Shown here: positions 36,301-43,982 of the stretch, one piece after another
Position numbering within the stretch: the first letter of the stretch is position 1
Layout: the number at the start of each line of letters is the position of its first letter
NCBI RefSeq assembly: GCF_011043525.1
Contig: NZ_JAAKGO010000007.1
Location: 62,001-126,000, forward strand
Direction: 5' to 3'
Length of the DNA stretch: 64,000 nucleotides
Source of the DNA: Sphingobacterium sp. SGG-5
GTDB lineage: Bacteria > Bacteroidota > Bacteroidia > Sphingobacteriales > Sphingobacteriaceae
The notes under the pieces: model-generated
Told to the model about the DNA's origin: nothing
What the model saw: only the letters and a program-made list of their open reading frames with translations
The model's database searches: none
Program-made: the position numbers and the translations under genes

Positions 36301-36530
36301 TACCGCACCCCATGGAAGACCACCGTGTCCCGCGCCGACACCGGAACGGAAAAACGTCCGTCCGCATCGCTCAGCGAGGTCTGCGCTGTCCCCTTGACCG
36401 TGACGGTGGCCCGCGCTACCGGAGAACCCGTATCGATGTCCAGCACACGGCCGCGCAGGACCTGCTGTGCACCGGCCATAGAGACGCAGAGCACAGACAG
36501 TATGAATATATATACTATCGTCTTTTTCAT
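33351..36530 (-). CDS. SusC/RagA-type TonB-dependent receptor without STN domain
   Basis: A 1059-residue receptor: signal peptide (1-21), CarboxypepD_reg domain (about 24-95), plug with EVVVSTGYQTLPKERATGSF and TVLKDAAAASIWGSRAGNGVI, and a full barrel ending in LKLDF. Unlike the other two SusC proteins in this window it has no STN domain, and no sigma/FecR pair lies nearby. Regulation is therefore more likely through the divergent AraC protein. It begins 10 bases after the TlpA-like gene. In the SusD-TlpA context it may import peptides or protein fragments, but this is inference. Confidence 0.94.
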   Translation of the reverse strand: MKKTIVYIFILSVLCVSMAGAQQVLRGRVLDIDTGSPVARATVTVKGTAQTSLSDADGRFSVPVSARDTVVFHGVRYDTLYLYAPFGREDIVVRLTPQRTALQEVVVSTGYQTLPKERATGSFVQLDNDLLNRSVSTNITDRLRDIVPGLSFNTYGNSALSIRGQSTIFGNAEPLIVIDNFPYEGELVDINPNDVESITVLKDAAAASIWGSRAGNGVIVITTRKGRAGSPLNIGFNAGTTVVNKPDLYVRQTLPASDYIDIERRLFEEGYYDAAKNSGYRPLSPVVELLYGGQADPGRIPEIDREIERMKTYDVRKDADRYLYRKGVFQQYALTVNGDVKNNNYYASVGYDNNRESLIGNGYDRVTVNLKNTFRPFGERLQVTTGVYFSNNNEIRNNPGMTGLSMSGSSSVIPYLRLADDNGRPLSTVRDYSREFIAGAMDEGLLDWNYFPLQEIQAADNRLVRNNLRMDASLRYLIADGLALSASYQHTEVGSERNNHRSRDTYYARDLINRFTQVDGGEIKRPVPLGGILDVSVLRSLGRTFRSQLDFSRQFGQKGEVSAIAGFETRFSRTDSKDFRYYGYEAEYARNAYVDYVTDDFPLYHDSQRRSSIPNNDDMDRFTDVFRSYYVNASYSYDRKYILSASARLDQSNLFGVRANQKGVPLWSAGLAWNISREGFYGSDILPYLKLRGSYGYNGNVNKSVTAFTTAAVSGYNMYQLPYATIINPPNPELRWERVQIINLGLDFSAMDNRVSGTLEIYSKRGLDLIGDSPLPPSSGIVLFTGNTADTKIRGLDANLSTRNTTGPLKWNTDLLATVVKERVTGYEKEAPATGGLGYIQSPYALPLPGRPLYALYSYSWAGLDPENGDPMGYIGEETSTDYTGIFADTDLDNMVYSGPLRPTFFGSVRNSFSYGNLTASFNITYRSGYYFRAPGIAYSNDYGLSSNSAAYAERWQSPGDETRTHVPSVPAQPDGNRDMFYIYSTALINRGDNIRLQDFRIDYRFGGLMGNKWFRNMNVYLYGNNIVLLWKSNDLGIDPDNSYADLPFTFSAGLKLDF

Positions 36531-36540
36531 AACTGATCAT

Positions 36541-37956
36541 TTAGGTAACATCATCTATTTCCAGCACATGGGTCTTACGGAGCTGTACTTCCAGCGTAAG
36601 GTCATATCCCGCCAGATCCGCATTCAGCTGACCGAGATCCGTAAGGTCGGCCTCCAGTACCATATCTACAGCTCCCGTGTACCCGGTATCGTTTATTACG
36701 GGATAGGGCTGATTCTGCAGGTAGATGATCTCGAGCCGGGATGTGAGCACATCCAGACTGCTGTTCCGTAACCTGCAGCCATTGCCGAATTCATGTAGGA
36801 CCGGACCTCCTTTGGTGGCGATCTTATCTTTATCCGAGGTCCTCCGGAGTACAAGACATGCTACTTCTTTCTCCCGTATGGCTACGCTGTACTGCGGGAA
36901 CAGCCTGCCCAGATCGGCCCTCATCCGTTCGAACAGGATATCCAGACTATCCCTTGTACTTGACGCTGCATAGCAGAACCCATTTCCCCGGTTCATCCAG
37001 GCCCGGAAATCAGCGCCCTTTGTCCCCTTGGGAGGCCGCAGGAACAGCGAGTCCCGGGTACTGATGACCGTCCTGTTCCATCCGAAATACTTTCCGTCGA
37101 TCCTATAGGCAAGTCTGTAGAGCTGCAGCAGGGTCATGTTCGTGGCATTGATCCCGTTGAAGCCGTGCCGGGACATATAGGACAGCGTATAGGCTGTGGG
37201 GAGCCCTTCAGTGTACCCTGCAAACAGGGAATGATAGATCAGGTTACGCCCGTCGCCGCCGTTTCCGTTGATCAGCAAGGGCCTGTTCCTGTCATACGCC
37301 ATTTTCATGTCCCGTTTCTGCGTTACGGCCAGCCCGTCGTCAAGGGCCTTGCCGATATTGGCCGCATGGACATCTTGGGAGCCGGTGATGGCCTTCACGG
37401 TGCCCTCACCATCGATCCATACATAATGCGGTAAGGTCCTGTGCGGAAAAAGTTTATGCAATTGTTTGTCACCTGTTATATAGGGCACCTCGTAGTGCCT
37501 GTTCCGCTGCTTTTCGAACCGCTCCAGAAAGGGAAGCACTTCCTTCCCCGGCTGATAGGTGACCGAAAGGAACTGCACCCTGTCCCCGAAATGCCGCTGC
37601 AGGCTGTCCATTCTGGGGATCATGGCCACACAGGGGGCGCACCATGTCGCCCAGAAATCCAGTATCAGCAATTTGCCCGCGAAAGCGGAGAGCCTGGTCG
37701 CATCGGTTTTATGATTATGGACATTCCGGACGAGCAGATCCGGAACCCTGTCGCCGACCTGTAGACCCGTAGCTACCAGATCGACCGCTCCCGAAGCCGG
37801 CGTGTCGCTCTTACTTTGCCCCTCGCCAGTCCGTATCTCTACAAGCTGCCCCCGGACATCAGATAAAACAAACAGAAAGGAAACAAAAAACAATGCTATA
37901 TACCGTAACCCGGATACCCTCGGCATCGGGTTACCACTATTCATACCATAATCCAT
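36541..37956 (-). CDS. TlpA-family thioredoxin fused to a C-terminal domain of unknown function
   Basis: A 471-residue exported protein: signal anchor (about 18-36), thioredoxin/TlpA domain (about 60-215) with the redox motif WCAPC (Cys106, Cys109) and the cis-Pro turn HRTLPHYVWIDGEG, and a C-terminal region (about 225-471) I do not recognise. The C-terminal part is common in Bacteroidota TlpA proteins next to SusC/SusD. It should face the periplasm and reduce or isomerise disulfides in a protein passing through, or in its receptor partners. Its ATG overlaps the stop of the 162-residue gene by one base. Confidence 0.88.
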   Translation of the reverse strand: MDYGMNSGNPMPRVSGLRYIALFFVSFLFVLSDVRGQLVEIRTGEGQSKSDTPASGAVDLVATGLQVGDRVPDLLVRNVHNHKTDATRLSAFAGKLLILDFWATWCAPCVAMIPRMDSLQRHFGDRVQFLSVTYQPGKEVLPFLERFEKQRNRHYEVPYITGDKQLHKLFPHRTLPHYVWIDGEGTVKAITGSQDVHAANIGKALDDGLAVTQKRDMKMAYDRNRPLLINGNGGDGRNLIYHSLFAGYTEGLPTAYTLSYMSRHGFNGINATNMTLLQLYRLAYRIDGKYFGWNRTVISTRDSLFLRPPKGTKGADFRAWMNRGNGFCYAASSTRDSLDILFERMRADLGRLFPQYSVAIREKEVACLVLRRTSDKDKIATKGGPVLHEFGNGCRLRNSSLDVLTSRLEIIYLQNQPYPVINDTGYTGAVDMVLEADLTDLGQLNADLAGYDLTLEVQLRKTHVLEIDDVT

Positions 37957-38444
37957 TACCGCAGCCCCGATAAACGTCCGACAAAATCCAGCCTTACTCC
38001 TTCTTTGATCTCCTCCACCCGTTCTACGGGCAAATAGCGGCCTATGGCACTGTAGTTACGGTTCATATAATGCACCGTATGCCCGGCGATGATAAAGGAA
38101 ACAAAATCCTTTACGAAGCTATCGAGCGCCATAGCCTCCCGGCTTTTCTCCGGCACGGCTCCTTTTGCCAGCAGCACCATATCGAATAGGTTCAAGCGGT
38201 CCGTATTGTTACAGTTGTATCTGGACCAGAAATTATCGATCACCCGGGCAGGGCTGTAATCCGTGAATTCGATGGTACGGAACTCCTCTGCCATTGCTGA
38301 AAGAAGCTCCTCATATTTCAGTACCAGGGCTTTATCAATAAAGACCTGTTTTACGGGAGAAGGTGTTTCTCTGGGCACCTCGTTTTGGTCAGTTGCCTGC
38401 GGAGATCGGTCTACATACCTCTCCCCTTTGCGTAATTTTCGCAT
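37956..38444 (-). CDS. Hypothetical protein at the head of the TlpA-SusC-SusD operon
   Basis: A 162-residue, mostly helical, charged protein without signal peptide (MRKLRKGERYVDRSPQ start; LVLKYEELLSAMAEEFRTIEF; FIIAGHTVHYMNRNYSAIGRYLP near the end). I do not recognise a family. Its stop overlaps the TlpA-like start (TAATG), so it belongs to the same operon. It may be a cytoplasmic partner; nothing more can be said from sequence. Confidence 0.75.
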   Translation of the reverse strand: MRKLRKGERYVDRSPQATDQNEVPRETPSPVKQVFIDKALVLKYEELLSAMAEEFRTIEFTDYSPARVIDNFWSRYNCNNTDRLNLFDMVLLAKGAVPEKSREAMALDSFVKDFVSFIIAGHTVHYMNRNYSAIGRYLPVERVEEIKEGVRLDFVGRLSGLR

Positions 38445-38462
38445 GCTATTAGGTTTTTTGGT

Positions 38463-38559
38463 GGAGTAGCGTTTTTATATAATTCTACCCCGGTTGACCT
38501 CTGGTCCCGGCAACGCTTTAGAAAGACACCATCCTTTCTATCCGGCCCGATGCCGGGAC
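38463..38559 (-). promoter_or_regulatory. Structured 5' leader of the 162-residue/TlpA/SusCD operon
   Basis: On the minus strand just before the operon, GTCCCGGCA (38504-38512 as read on plus) pairs with TGCCGGGAC (38551-38559). Inside it TAGAAAG (38519-38525) pairs with CTTTCTA (38534-38540), and a third helix (38463-38469 with 38485-38491, one mismatch) lies closer to the start codon. The nested layout looks like a cis-regulatory leader. No known riboswitch class is recognised. Confidence 0.5.
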
Positions 38560-38838
38560 TTTGGTCTAATCGATTAATAAATTTGGTTCCCGTAATGTAT
38601 CTTAAGCGTAGTATCCACGTAATTTAAGCAGGTTTATCGTGACACATTCACCGGGCAAAAGTAAATATACCGACCCCGATATTATTGCAAATCAACAATA
38701 ATCGATGGCGATCACTTGGAAGGAATAGAAAAGTTTGCTAATTTTAGAATGCGAATAATAAAAATAACCAAACCGATCTCGACCTATGTCCGCAGTGATG
38801 CATACATATTGTCATTTTAGAAAATAAAGAGGTCGGTT

Positions 38839-38908
38839 GGACAGGAAGGAATACGGTATTGCAACAACACCTCACTGCGAGGCGTTCTGCCCCTCTCCTT
38901 TTCTGTCC
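38839..38908. other. Imperfect dyad with internal hairpin in the 38445-39360 gap
   Basis: GGACAGGAAGGA (38839-38850) is the near-inverse of TCCTTTTCTGTCC (38896-38908), and CCTC/GAGG (38870-38873/38879-38882) form a hairpin between them. A 37-codon minus-strand frame (38922-39035, MNRTKLHTVKNRPDHF...) lies beside it, but it has no coding support beyond being open. The whole 915-bp gap has no clear gene and marks the edge of the AT-rich defence island. Confidence 0.4.
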
Positions 38909-39075
38909 GTTTGGTCTGCGTCTATTCCGGCGAGCGGATGACGTTTTTTAGGAGCAAGGAATGGGAAAACCAGTGACGTACTTTCTGGAAGTGGTCGGGG
39001 CGGTTCTTGACGGTGTGTAGTTTCGTTCTGTTCATAACTTTTGGTTTTATGTAGAACGAGCTTATAAAATCAGAA

Positions 39076-39302
39076 GGCAGGGTTCTCTGTCTCCTACTAA
39101 ATCCCAGGGACTAGCACCCCCAACACAGTATTCAACAGGCCCTGCCTAAAGATTGTGTAAATATACACAAAATCTTTAGACGTGGGTCGAACCTGTTGCC
39201 TCGTGTGGTAAAGCTTGCTAGTCTTTGGAATTTGAGGCTCGTTCAACTCACAGTCTAATAAATAGACGTAGTTATCATATATCACGTCAATCCTAGATTG
39301 AC
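39076..39302. promoter_or_regulatory. Highly structured region and CTAG-centred operator upstream of the restriction-modification genes
   Basis: GGCAGGG (39076-39082) pairs with CCCTGCC (39140-39146), while CAACAGG (39133-39139) pairs with CCTGTTG (39192-39198). These two helices cross and could form a pseudoknot. A long hairpin (39146-39159 with 39164-39179) sits inside, and a small one at 39253-39267. Closest to the regulator gene is the perfect inverted repeat GTCAATC-CTA-GATTGAC (39286-39302), a likely binding site for the XRE protein at 39361. Either a small RNA gene or a complex control region. Confidence 0.5.
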
Positions 39303-39360
39303 AACACAAATATAAAAACAACTTTTAAAAGAACCAAATATATAGTACATAAAATTTGTA

Positions 39361-39756
39361 ATGAGTAAATTTCACGAGTCTAAAGCTATTTACAGAATAG
39401 AGTATGAATTAATCTTAAACGTACAAAAGTTTAGAGGAGAACGCGGATGGTCTCAAAGAGTTCTAAGTGGAAAAATGGGATTAGCCGAAGCGTTTGTAGG
39501 TAATTGTGAATCCCTTGACCAAGATCAAAAATATAACCTACGCCATATTGGCATATTAAAAAAGGTTTTTGGTTTTAAAAGTCTTGATGATCTTTTTCCG
39601 AATGGTATACCTAAAGATGAACAGATCGTAATCAGATATAAAAAAGTGCCAAAGAAAAAAGCTGATGGCACTCCGTCGAAACTTATGGAAAATGAAGTGA
39701 TGGAGATTGTGGTCGTCGATGCAGAGACTAAGGCAAAGGGGAATAAAAGAGAATAA
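39361..39756 (+). CDS. XRE/Cro-type controller protein of the restriction-modification system
   Basis: A 131-residue protein with an XRE-like helix-turn-helix at about 17-70 (NVQKFRGERGWSQRVLSGKMGLAEAFVGNCES), longer than classical C proteins because of a charged C-terminal extension (VIRYKKVPKKKADGTPSK...). It is the first gene of the cluster and lies downstream of a perfect 17-base palindrome, so it probably autoregulates and times nuclease expression. The sequence resembles HTH proteins of MjaI-type systems only by position; no family name is certain. Confidence 0.75.
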   Translation: MSKFHESKAIYRIEYELILNVQKFRGERGWSQRVLSGKMGLAEAFVGNCESLDQDQKYNLRHIGILKKVFGFKSLDDLFPNGIPKDEQIVIRYKKVPKKKADGTPSKLMENEVMEIVVVDAETKAKGNKRE

Positions 39757-39768
39757 TAAGTAAAAACT

Positions 39769-40128
39769 ATGCAACAATTTACACAAAACCAAAGACGAGT
39801 TCTTTTGAATGCCTTGCAAGTAGGCCGACAAAATGCCATCAGTGCAAAAAACTTAGCTGCTATAATTGGCTTTCCGACTTCCAGTAACCAAGTAAAACTA
39901 AGAAGTTTAATAACAGAATGTATCGAACTGGAAGGAGACTTAATAGGAGCGGTTACGGGAAGGCCAGCAGGATTTTTTCTCATCAACAATCAGCACGAAT
40001 TAGATCGATATTTAGACACATTGGAAAGCCGAACCAGAAGGGATAACGACAGAAGGACCGCACTTATAAATAATTGGAACACTGCTCGTCCTAACTCTAT
40101 AACAATGAAACAAATTATAACCATTTAA
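39769..40128 (+). CDS. Small winged-helix-like protein in the restriction-modification cluster
   Basis: A 119-residue protein, 12 bases after the controller gene. The N-terminal two thirds look like a winged helix (QRRVLLNALQVGRQNAISAKNLAAIIGFPTSSNQVKLRSLITECIELEGDLIGAVTGRPAGFFLINNQHELDRYL). It could be a second DNA-binding regulator or a small specificity/helper subunit. I do not recognise a named family. Confidence 0.7.
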   Translation: MQQFTQNQRRVLLNALQVGRQNAISAKNLAAIIGFPTSSNQVKLRSLITECIELEGDLIGAVTGRPAGFFLINNQHELDRYLDTLESRTRRDNDRRTALINNWNTARPNSITMKQIITI

Positions 40129-40154
40129 TTCGACAATATAAGACTAAGTAGATT

Positions 40155-40859
40155 ATGCCAGCAGACTACATCTCAGGCCACGAAGGCGTAAACTTAAAAT
40201 TTAAACGCGAGACCTTACTCAACTACGCCAATGGACGGTGGGCACTAACCAAAGCACATAGTGTTGGTCCGACATCTGAACTTATTCGAGCCTGTGCACC
40301 AGAAGTATTTGAAAATTGGGAAGCTTTTTATTTTCAACATGCTACACAAAAGAAAAAGAATGGTGAGCGCATTACGCGAGAGTACATCATTTCTTTGGGT
40401 CAAAGGCTATATGTGAAACTTACCGAAATAGTACAACAGGAACTATCGGCTATTACGGAGGAAGAATGTATTGAATATGTGTATAATCTCGTAATCAATC
40501 GGACATATGAAGGCTATGTAGGAGAGATACAAACTATTTATGGGCAATTACAGGTATTGATAGGCCACGACATCATAGCCGCCCCTGACAATTGGGATAG
40601 AAATTATGGAGTGGATTTTTACATAGAAATTAACGGAAGGTATATCGGGCTACAGATTAAACCTATTTCATCAGGCATGGCGCTGAATGATTATCAATGG
40701 ATAGAAATGCACCGGATAAATCATGAGCGTTTTGAACAGGCGTTTGGAGGAAAGGTTTTTTTTGTTTATTCAATAAAAATAGGGGATAAAAAGAATATAC
40801 ATAATATAGACGTAGTAGAACAAATCAAAACGGAAATATTTCGCTTGCAAGCCATGTAA
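40155..40859 (+). CDS. MjaI-family restriction endonuclease, paralogue 1
   Basis: A 234-residue nuclease resembling the MjaI family (cuts CTAG). It has a PD-(D/E)xK-like core: Glu124 (YVGEIQTI), Asp154 (NYGVDFYIEI), and Gln167-Ile-Lys169 (GLQIKPIS). The helical N-terminal half (ELIRACAPEVFENWEAFYFQH) aligns in layout with the second nuclease gene. The Q-x-K variant of the last motif occurs in some active members. It lies 26 bases after the winged-helix gene. Specificity for CTAG is inferred from the family and from the methylase. Confidence 0.75.
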   Translation: MPADYISGHEGVNLKFKRETLLNYANGRWALTKAHSVGPTSELIRACAPEVFENWEAFYFQHATQKKKNGERITREYIISLGQRLYVKLTEIVQQELSAITEEECIEYVYNLVINRTYEGYVGEIQTIYGQLQVLIGHDIIAAPDNWDRNYGVDFYIEINGRYIGLQIKPISSGMALNDYQWIEMHRINHERFEQAFGGKVFFVYSIKIGDKKNIHNIDVVEQIKTEIFRLQAM

Positions 40860-41029
40860 TATCTTGAACTTTCCAGCCAGAGTCTTATAGAGATGGTGTA
40901 AACATATTGAACAGAAACACAGTAAAGTAAACAATCTCAAGAGAAAGTAATAGAAATACAATCTACTTAAAAAAAAGCAAAATAGTGCAGAAAGCAAAAT
41001 AGGTAATTGTCATAATATAGAAAAATAAC

Positions 41030-41614
41030 GTGAATAAGAAAATCAACATAGCCAATACAGAACTCAACATATTACTGTCAGGCAAGCAGTACACTTTCCC
41101 AAAATATACCACACAAATCATGAACTTGGCCAATTCTAATGCTCAAGGTACACGACCAAGAGTCGTGGGGCAAATGAGTGATTTGATACAAGAGTTCCCC
41201 GGACAGTTTATGAATGAATGGCAGACTTGGTATCAAGAAAAACATCCTGTAGCTATAGATAATGCAACGACAAGAATATGGAACATGGTACAAGAGTTCC
41301 AAAAAGTCATTAACACCATTGATGAGAAAATGGTACGAGACTGGGTCGAAGAACTTATCCTCGTGAAAACATTTAGCGGCTTAAAGTTTCAGGAAGCAAT
41401 CCTGAAAAAGATTGCCGAGCAAGAAAACACCACCTATCAATTAGCTGACCCGAGTGATGAAAGCAAAGGCATTGATGGCTATATCGGCGATATACCCGTA
41501 AGTATCAAGCCAATAAGCTATAAGTCCAAAATTCTCAGCGAAAATATAAGTGTTTGTATGGTTTATTACGATAAGAAAAAAACCCGAATCAGTGTTGAAT
41601 ATAATTTAGATTGA
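41030..41614 (+). CDS. MjaI-family restriction endonuclease, paralogue 2
   Basis: A 194-residue nuclease closer to the typical MjaI length: FPKYTTQIMNLANSNAQGTRPRVVGQMSDLIQEFPG near the N-terminus, WVEELILVKTFSGLKFQEAI (Gln121-Glu122 around the first motif), GIDGYIGD (Asp149) and PVSIKPISY (Lys160), a PD-(D/E)xK-type site. It shares the helical layout, GVDFYI/GIDGYI and IKPIS blocks with paralogue 1. Having two related nucleases with one methylase is unusual; they may form a heteromer, or one may be a duplicate. Confidence 0.8.
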   Translation: MNKKINIANTELNILLSGKQYTFPKYTTQIMNLANSNAQGTRPRVVGQMSDLIQEFPGQFMNEWQTWYQEKHPVAIDNATTRIWNMVQEFQKVINTIDEKMVRDWVEELILVKTFSGLKFQEAILKKIAEQENTTYQLADPSDESKGIDGYIGDIPVSIKPISYKSKILSENISVCMVYYDKKKTRISVEYNLD

Positions 41615-41772
41615 TCAAATATAGCATTTACCCAATAAGATGTGACAGCCTTGTTACAGGCCCTTCAAACCTCAAAACAAACAGCAATACTTGCTCCTGA
41701 TTTGCTAAGGTGATTGATTTGATCGCTAAAACAAGTAGGGAAATATTGAATATGGATGAGATACAAAGTCCT

Positions 41773-42852
41773 TTAAGAATTAGACTTGCCGAATGGGGCT
41801 GTTGCATATTCTACAAAAAAACAGTCACTTACACATTCTATTTTCTGGACGTACCTAAATTCCATATTTCTTTCTTGAGAGGTCATGACCTCCACGTCAA
41901 GGTATTCATTAAAATGCTTTATCTCCTTTTTTTTCGAATCCAGTTTTCTCGCTGCAATAAATCTCTTGTGGTTTTCTATACGGCTGAGCAGGATATTGTT
42001 TAGGTCGGATATCTTCAAACTTGATAAATTATCAAAAACAAAATCTTTAAAAGTCTCATCTATCTCATAGCCTATACTGTGTCGACTGGCCGCCATAGCC
42101 GCAATACTGGTAGTACCCGTTCCCAAAAAAGGATCCAGAATCGTATCACCGTAGACAGAATACATATTTATTAACCTGTAAGGGATTTCAAATGGATAAG
42201 CGGCACTCCGCTCCCTACCGATAGTGGCATTGATCTTTTGTTTAGTGCCTTTTAAATCCCACAGGTCTGAAAACCACACGTTCCTCTCCTCCCAAAAATA
42301 AGCTGACTTTTGTCGGTTGGCTTTCTCAATATCCTTTTTAAAGGCTCTCTTGCCCTGCTTTCTAAAAATGAGGATCCATTCGTGCTCCAAAGTGACATAA
42401 GCTCCTCCTGGCAACATTCCCGACCCCATAAATTTATTGGGTGCATTGGTCTGCTTCCTCCAGATAATATTTGGAAGATTATCAAAACCTAATGAAATGA
42501 ACTTGCTGACTATCCGCGTATGGTTTGGATACAGCGCAAAGTTTTTATCTATTGTGCGTGTAGCGTCTCCGATATTGATACAGGCAACGCCACCGGGGCT
42601 CAATACCCTATATACCTCCGTCCATACCTGATCAAGCTCCTGATGCATTAGTTCGTAGATACAGTAAGCGTCATTTTGGATAAATTTATTTCCTATGGAT
42701 GGATTTTGCCTTCCCAAAACTTCATCCCACATCTCTATCATGGGATAAGGGGGGGATGTAACCACTAATTGAATCGATTCGTCTTCGACCCTATTCATAT
42801 TTTGGGCTGCCCCTATAAAAATACTATGCTGTGTCTTTTCAAAATTCATCAT
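41773..42852 (-). CDS. DNA methyltransferase, probably N4-cytosine (CTAG), of the MjaI-type system
   Basis: A 359-residue SAM-dependent enzyme starting at the double ATG at 42852. The catalytic motif TSPPYPMIEMWDE is at 32-36 and beyond; the SAM-binding motif DTILDPFLGTGTTSIAA is in the second half, giving the beta-type order (catalytic motif first). TSPPY is typical of N4-cytosine methylases, and M.MjaI methylates CTAG this way; the actual base is not proven here. Convergent with the nuclease genes. An open in-frame stretch upstream (to 43074) is protein-like but has no start codon. Confidence 0.9.
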   Translation of the reverse strand: MMNFEKTQHSIFIGAAQNMNRVEDESIQLVVTSPPYPMIEMWDEVLGRQNPSIGNKFIQNDAYCIYELMHQELDQVWTEVYRVLSPGGVACINIGDATRTIDKNFALYPNHTRIVSKFISLGFDNLPNIIWRKQTNAPNKFMGSGMLPGGAYVTLEHEWILIFRKQGKRAFKKDIEKANRQKSAYFWEERNVWFSDLWDLKGTKQKINATIGRERSAAYPFEIPYRLINMYSVYGDTILDPFLGTGTTSIAAMAASRHSIGYEIDETFKDFVFDNLSSLKISDLNNILLSRIENHKRFIAARKLDSKKKEIKHFNEYLDVEVMTSQERNMEFRYVQKIECVSDCFFVEYATAPFGKSNS

Positions 42853-43074
42853 GCAAATATAACATTCTAAGCCACGTTTTATCCCATCTTGAATATGAAT
42901 AGCTGATTGGCAGTAAGCTCCTACCAACTGCCGCCCCTCTTCCTCACTTTGATACGTCCCTCTACTCCAAACACAATCTGCATTGAGGATAGCGTGTCCT
43001 AACTGCGATATCGATTCTGTACCGAGTTCAAAGTATCCTGTTAAAGATCCGATATTTATGGATGCTATGAATGG
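42853..43074 (-). pseudogene. Coding-like remnant fused in frame ahead of the methyltransferase
   Basis: From just after a TAG at 43077-43075 the frame reads without stops into the methylase (INIGSLTGYFELGTESIS, then LNADCVWSRGTYQSEEEGRQ). It has normal protein composition but no start codon, so it looks like the tail of another gene joined here by deletion. Family not recognised. The rest of the gap to 43180 holds only the promoter region of the next gene. Confidence 0.4.
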
Positions 43075-43180
43075 CTATTGGTTTGGATAGGGGAAATTAA
43101 TTTGTTACCTTTAGATTACAAAGAAAATTTAAGTCATTTATACGCCACCTGCGCCAAATTAAAAAAATATAACATAATTT

Positions 43181-43531
43181 ATGAAACAAGTACGCACCTT
43201 CAAATTCCTTATAACGAGCGAACATGAAAAACGCATGGAGGATGACCCCCAGCGGATTCTACATATTCCCACTGGGTCGGTAATGGAGATAAACGATGCA
43301 TACAAACCACATCGGGTGCCACCGGAAAAACGACACTACACTTTTCAATTCTTCAACCGATATGGAGGTGTTCAGGAATTTGATTTGACGATATTAGATT
43401 CAAATGACGACAACATCATGCAAATCCTGGAGGAATGTGCGGAATGGTATTGTCATTATTGCGGGTGGCTCGATCGGGATATCGGTAAGGTGTTGTTTGG
43501 CCCGGATCCAGTTGTTCAACTTGAGAATTAA
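43181..43531 (+). CDS. Hypothetical protein
   Basis: A 116-residue soluble protein (MKQVRTFKFLITSEHEKRMEDD start; HYTFQFFNRYGGVQEFDLTILD; ILEECAEWYCHYCGWLDRDIG near the end). The WYCHYC segment has two Cys spaced like a possible metal site. Not recognised. It stands alone between the methylase and the dGTPase gene, with AT-rich non-coding sequence on both sides. Confidence 0.65.
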   Translation: MKQVRTFKFLITSEHEKRMEDDPQRILHIPTGSVMEINDAYKPHRVPPEKRHYTFQFFNRYGGVQEFDLTILDSNDDNIMQILEECAEWYCHYCGWLDRDIGKVLFGPDPVVQLEN

Positions 43532-43982
43532 TTTACTAACTTTTCGAAGTTTTGCCTCCCCTTCGCCTTCTTTTCTTTTTAAAGAAACAACCACCAACCA
43601 TTTTGGAAAATTGGAAAAGATATACTAATTTTATTGTATTAGAATAAAAGCTAGCCAGACCGACCAGATTAACAAAGTGCAATCAGATTTTATGGAGGTT
43701 ACTATTGGTTATATTGGTCAAATAGAAAGTAAGAAACTAAAAAGTATGTACTCCTACGATCAGTTGAATGTGTTGCTATACTTTGCAAGTGTAGTCTTAA
43801 GGATATTATGCCTGAGAAGACTACTTGAGGAGTAATGTAGATTTTGCAAAAGGGAAACTGAAACAGCAATATATTAAACCATTGAAAATCAAGACATATA
43901 TAACAAAAAAAGATAACGGAAGCATAAAGGGTTACAACAACATATATTAAATTAATTATCAAGCTATTATAAAATCCACAGA
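43532..43982. other. AT-rich non-coding stretch before the dGTPase gene
   Basis: No convincing gene on either strand; open frames here are short and low-complexity. It should hold the promoter of the dGTPase/nucleotidyltransferase pair. Confidence 0.5.

Noticed and set aside
38922..39035. 37-codon minus-strand open frame, possible peptide gene
   Set aside because: Only being open supports it; composition is not peptide-precursor-like and it lies in a structured region.
39180..39210. GGTTCGACCC on the minus strand, like a tRNA T-loop
   Set aside because: No matching T-stem, no acceptor stem and no anticodon arm; part of the larger hairpin set instead.
39060..39310. tmRNA or retron RNA
   Set aside because: No tmRNA ends or tag frame, and no reverse transcriptase gene anywhere in the window.
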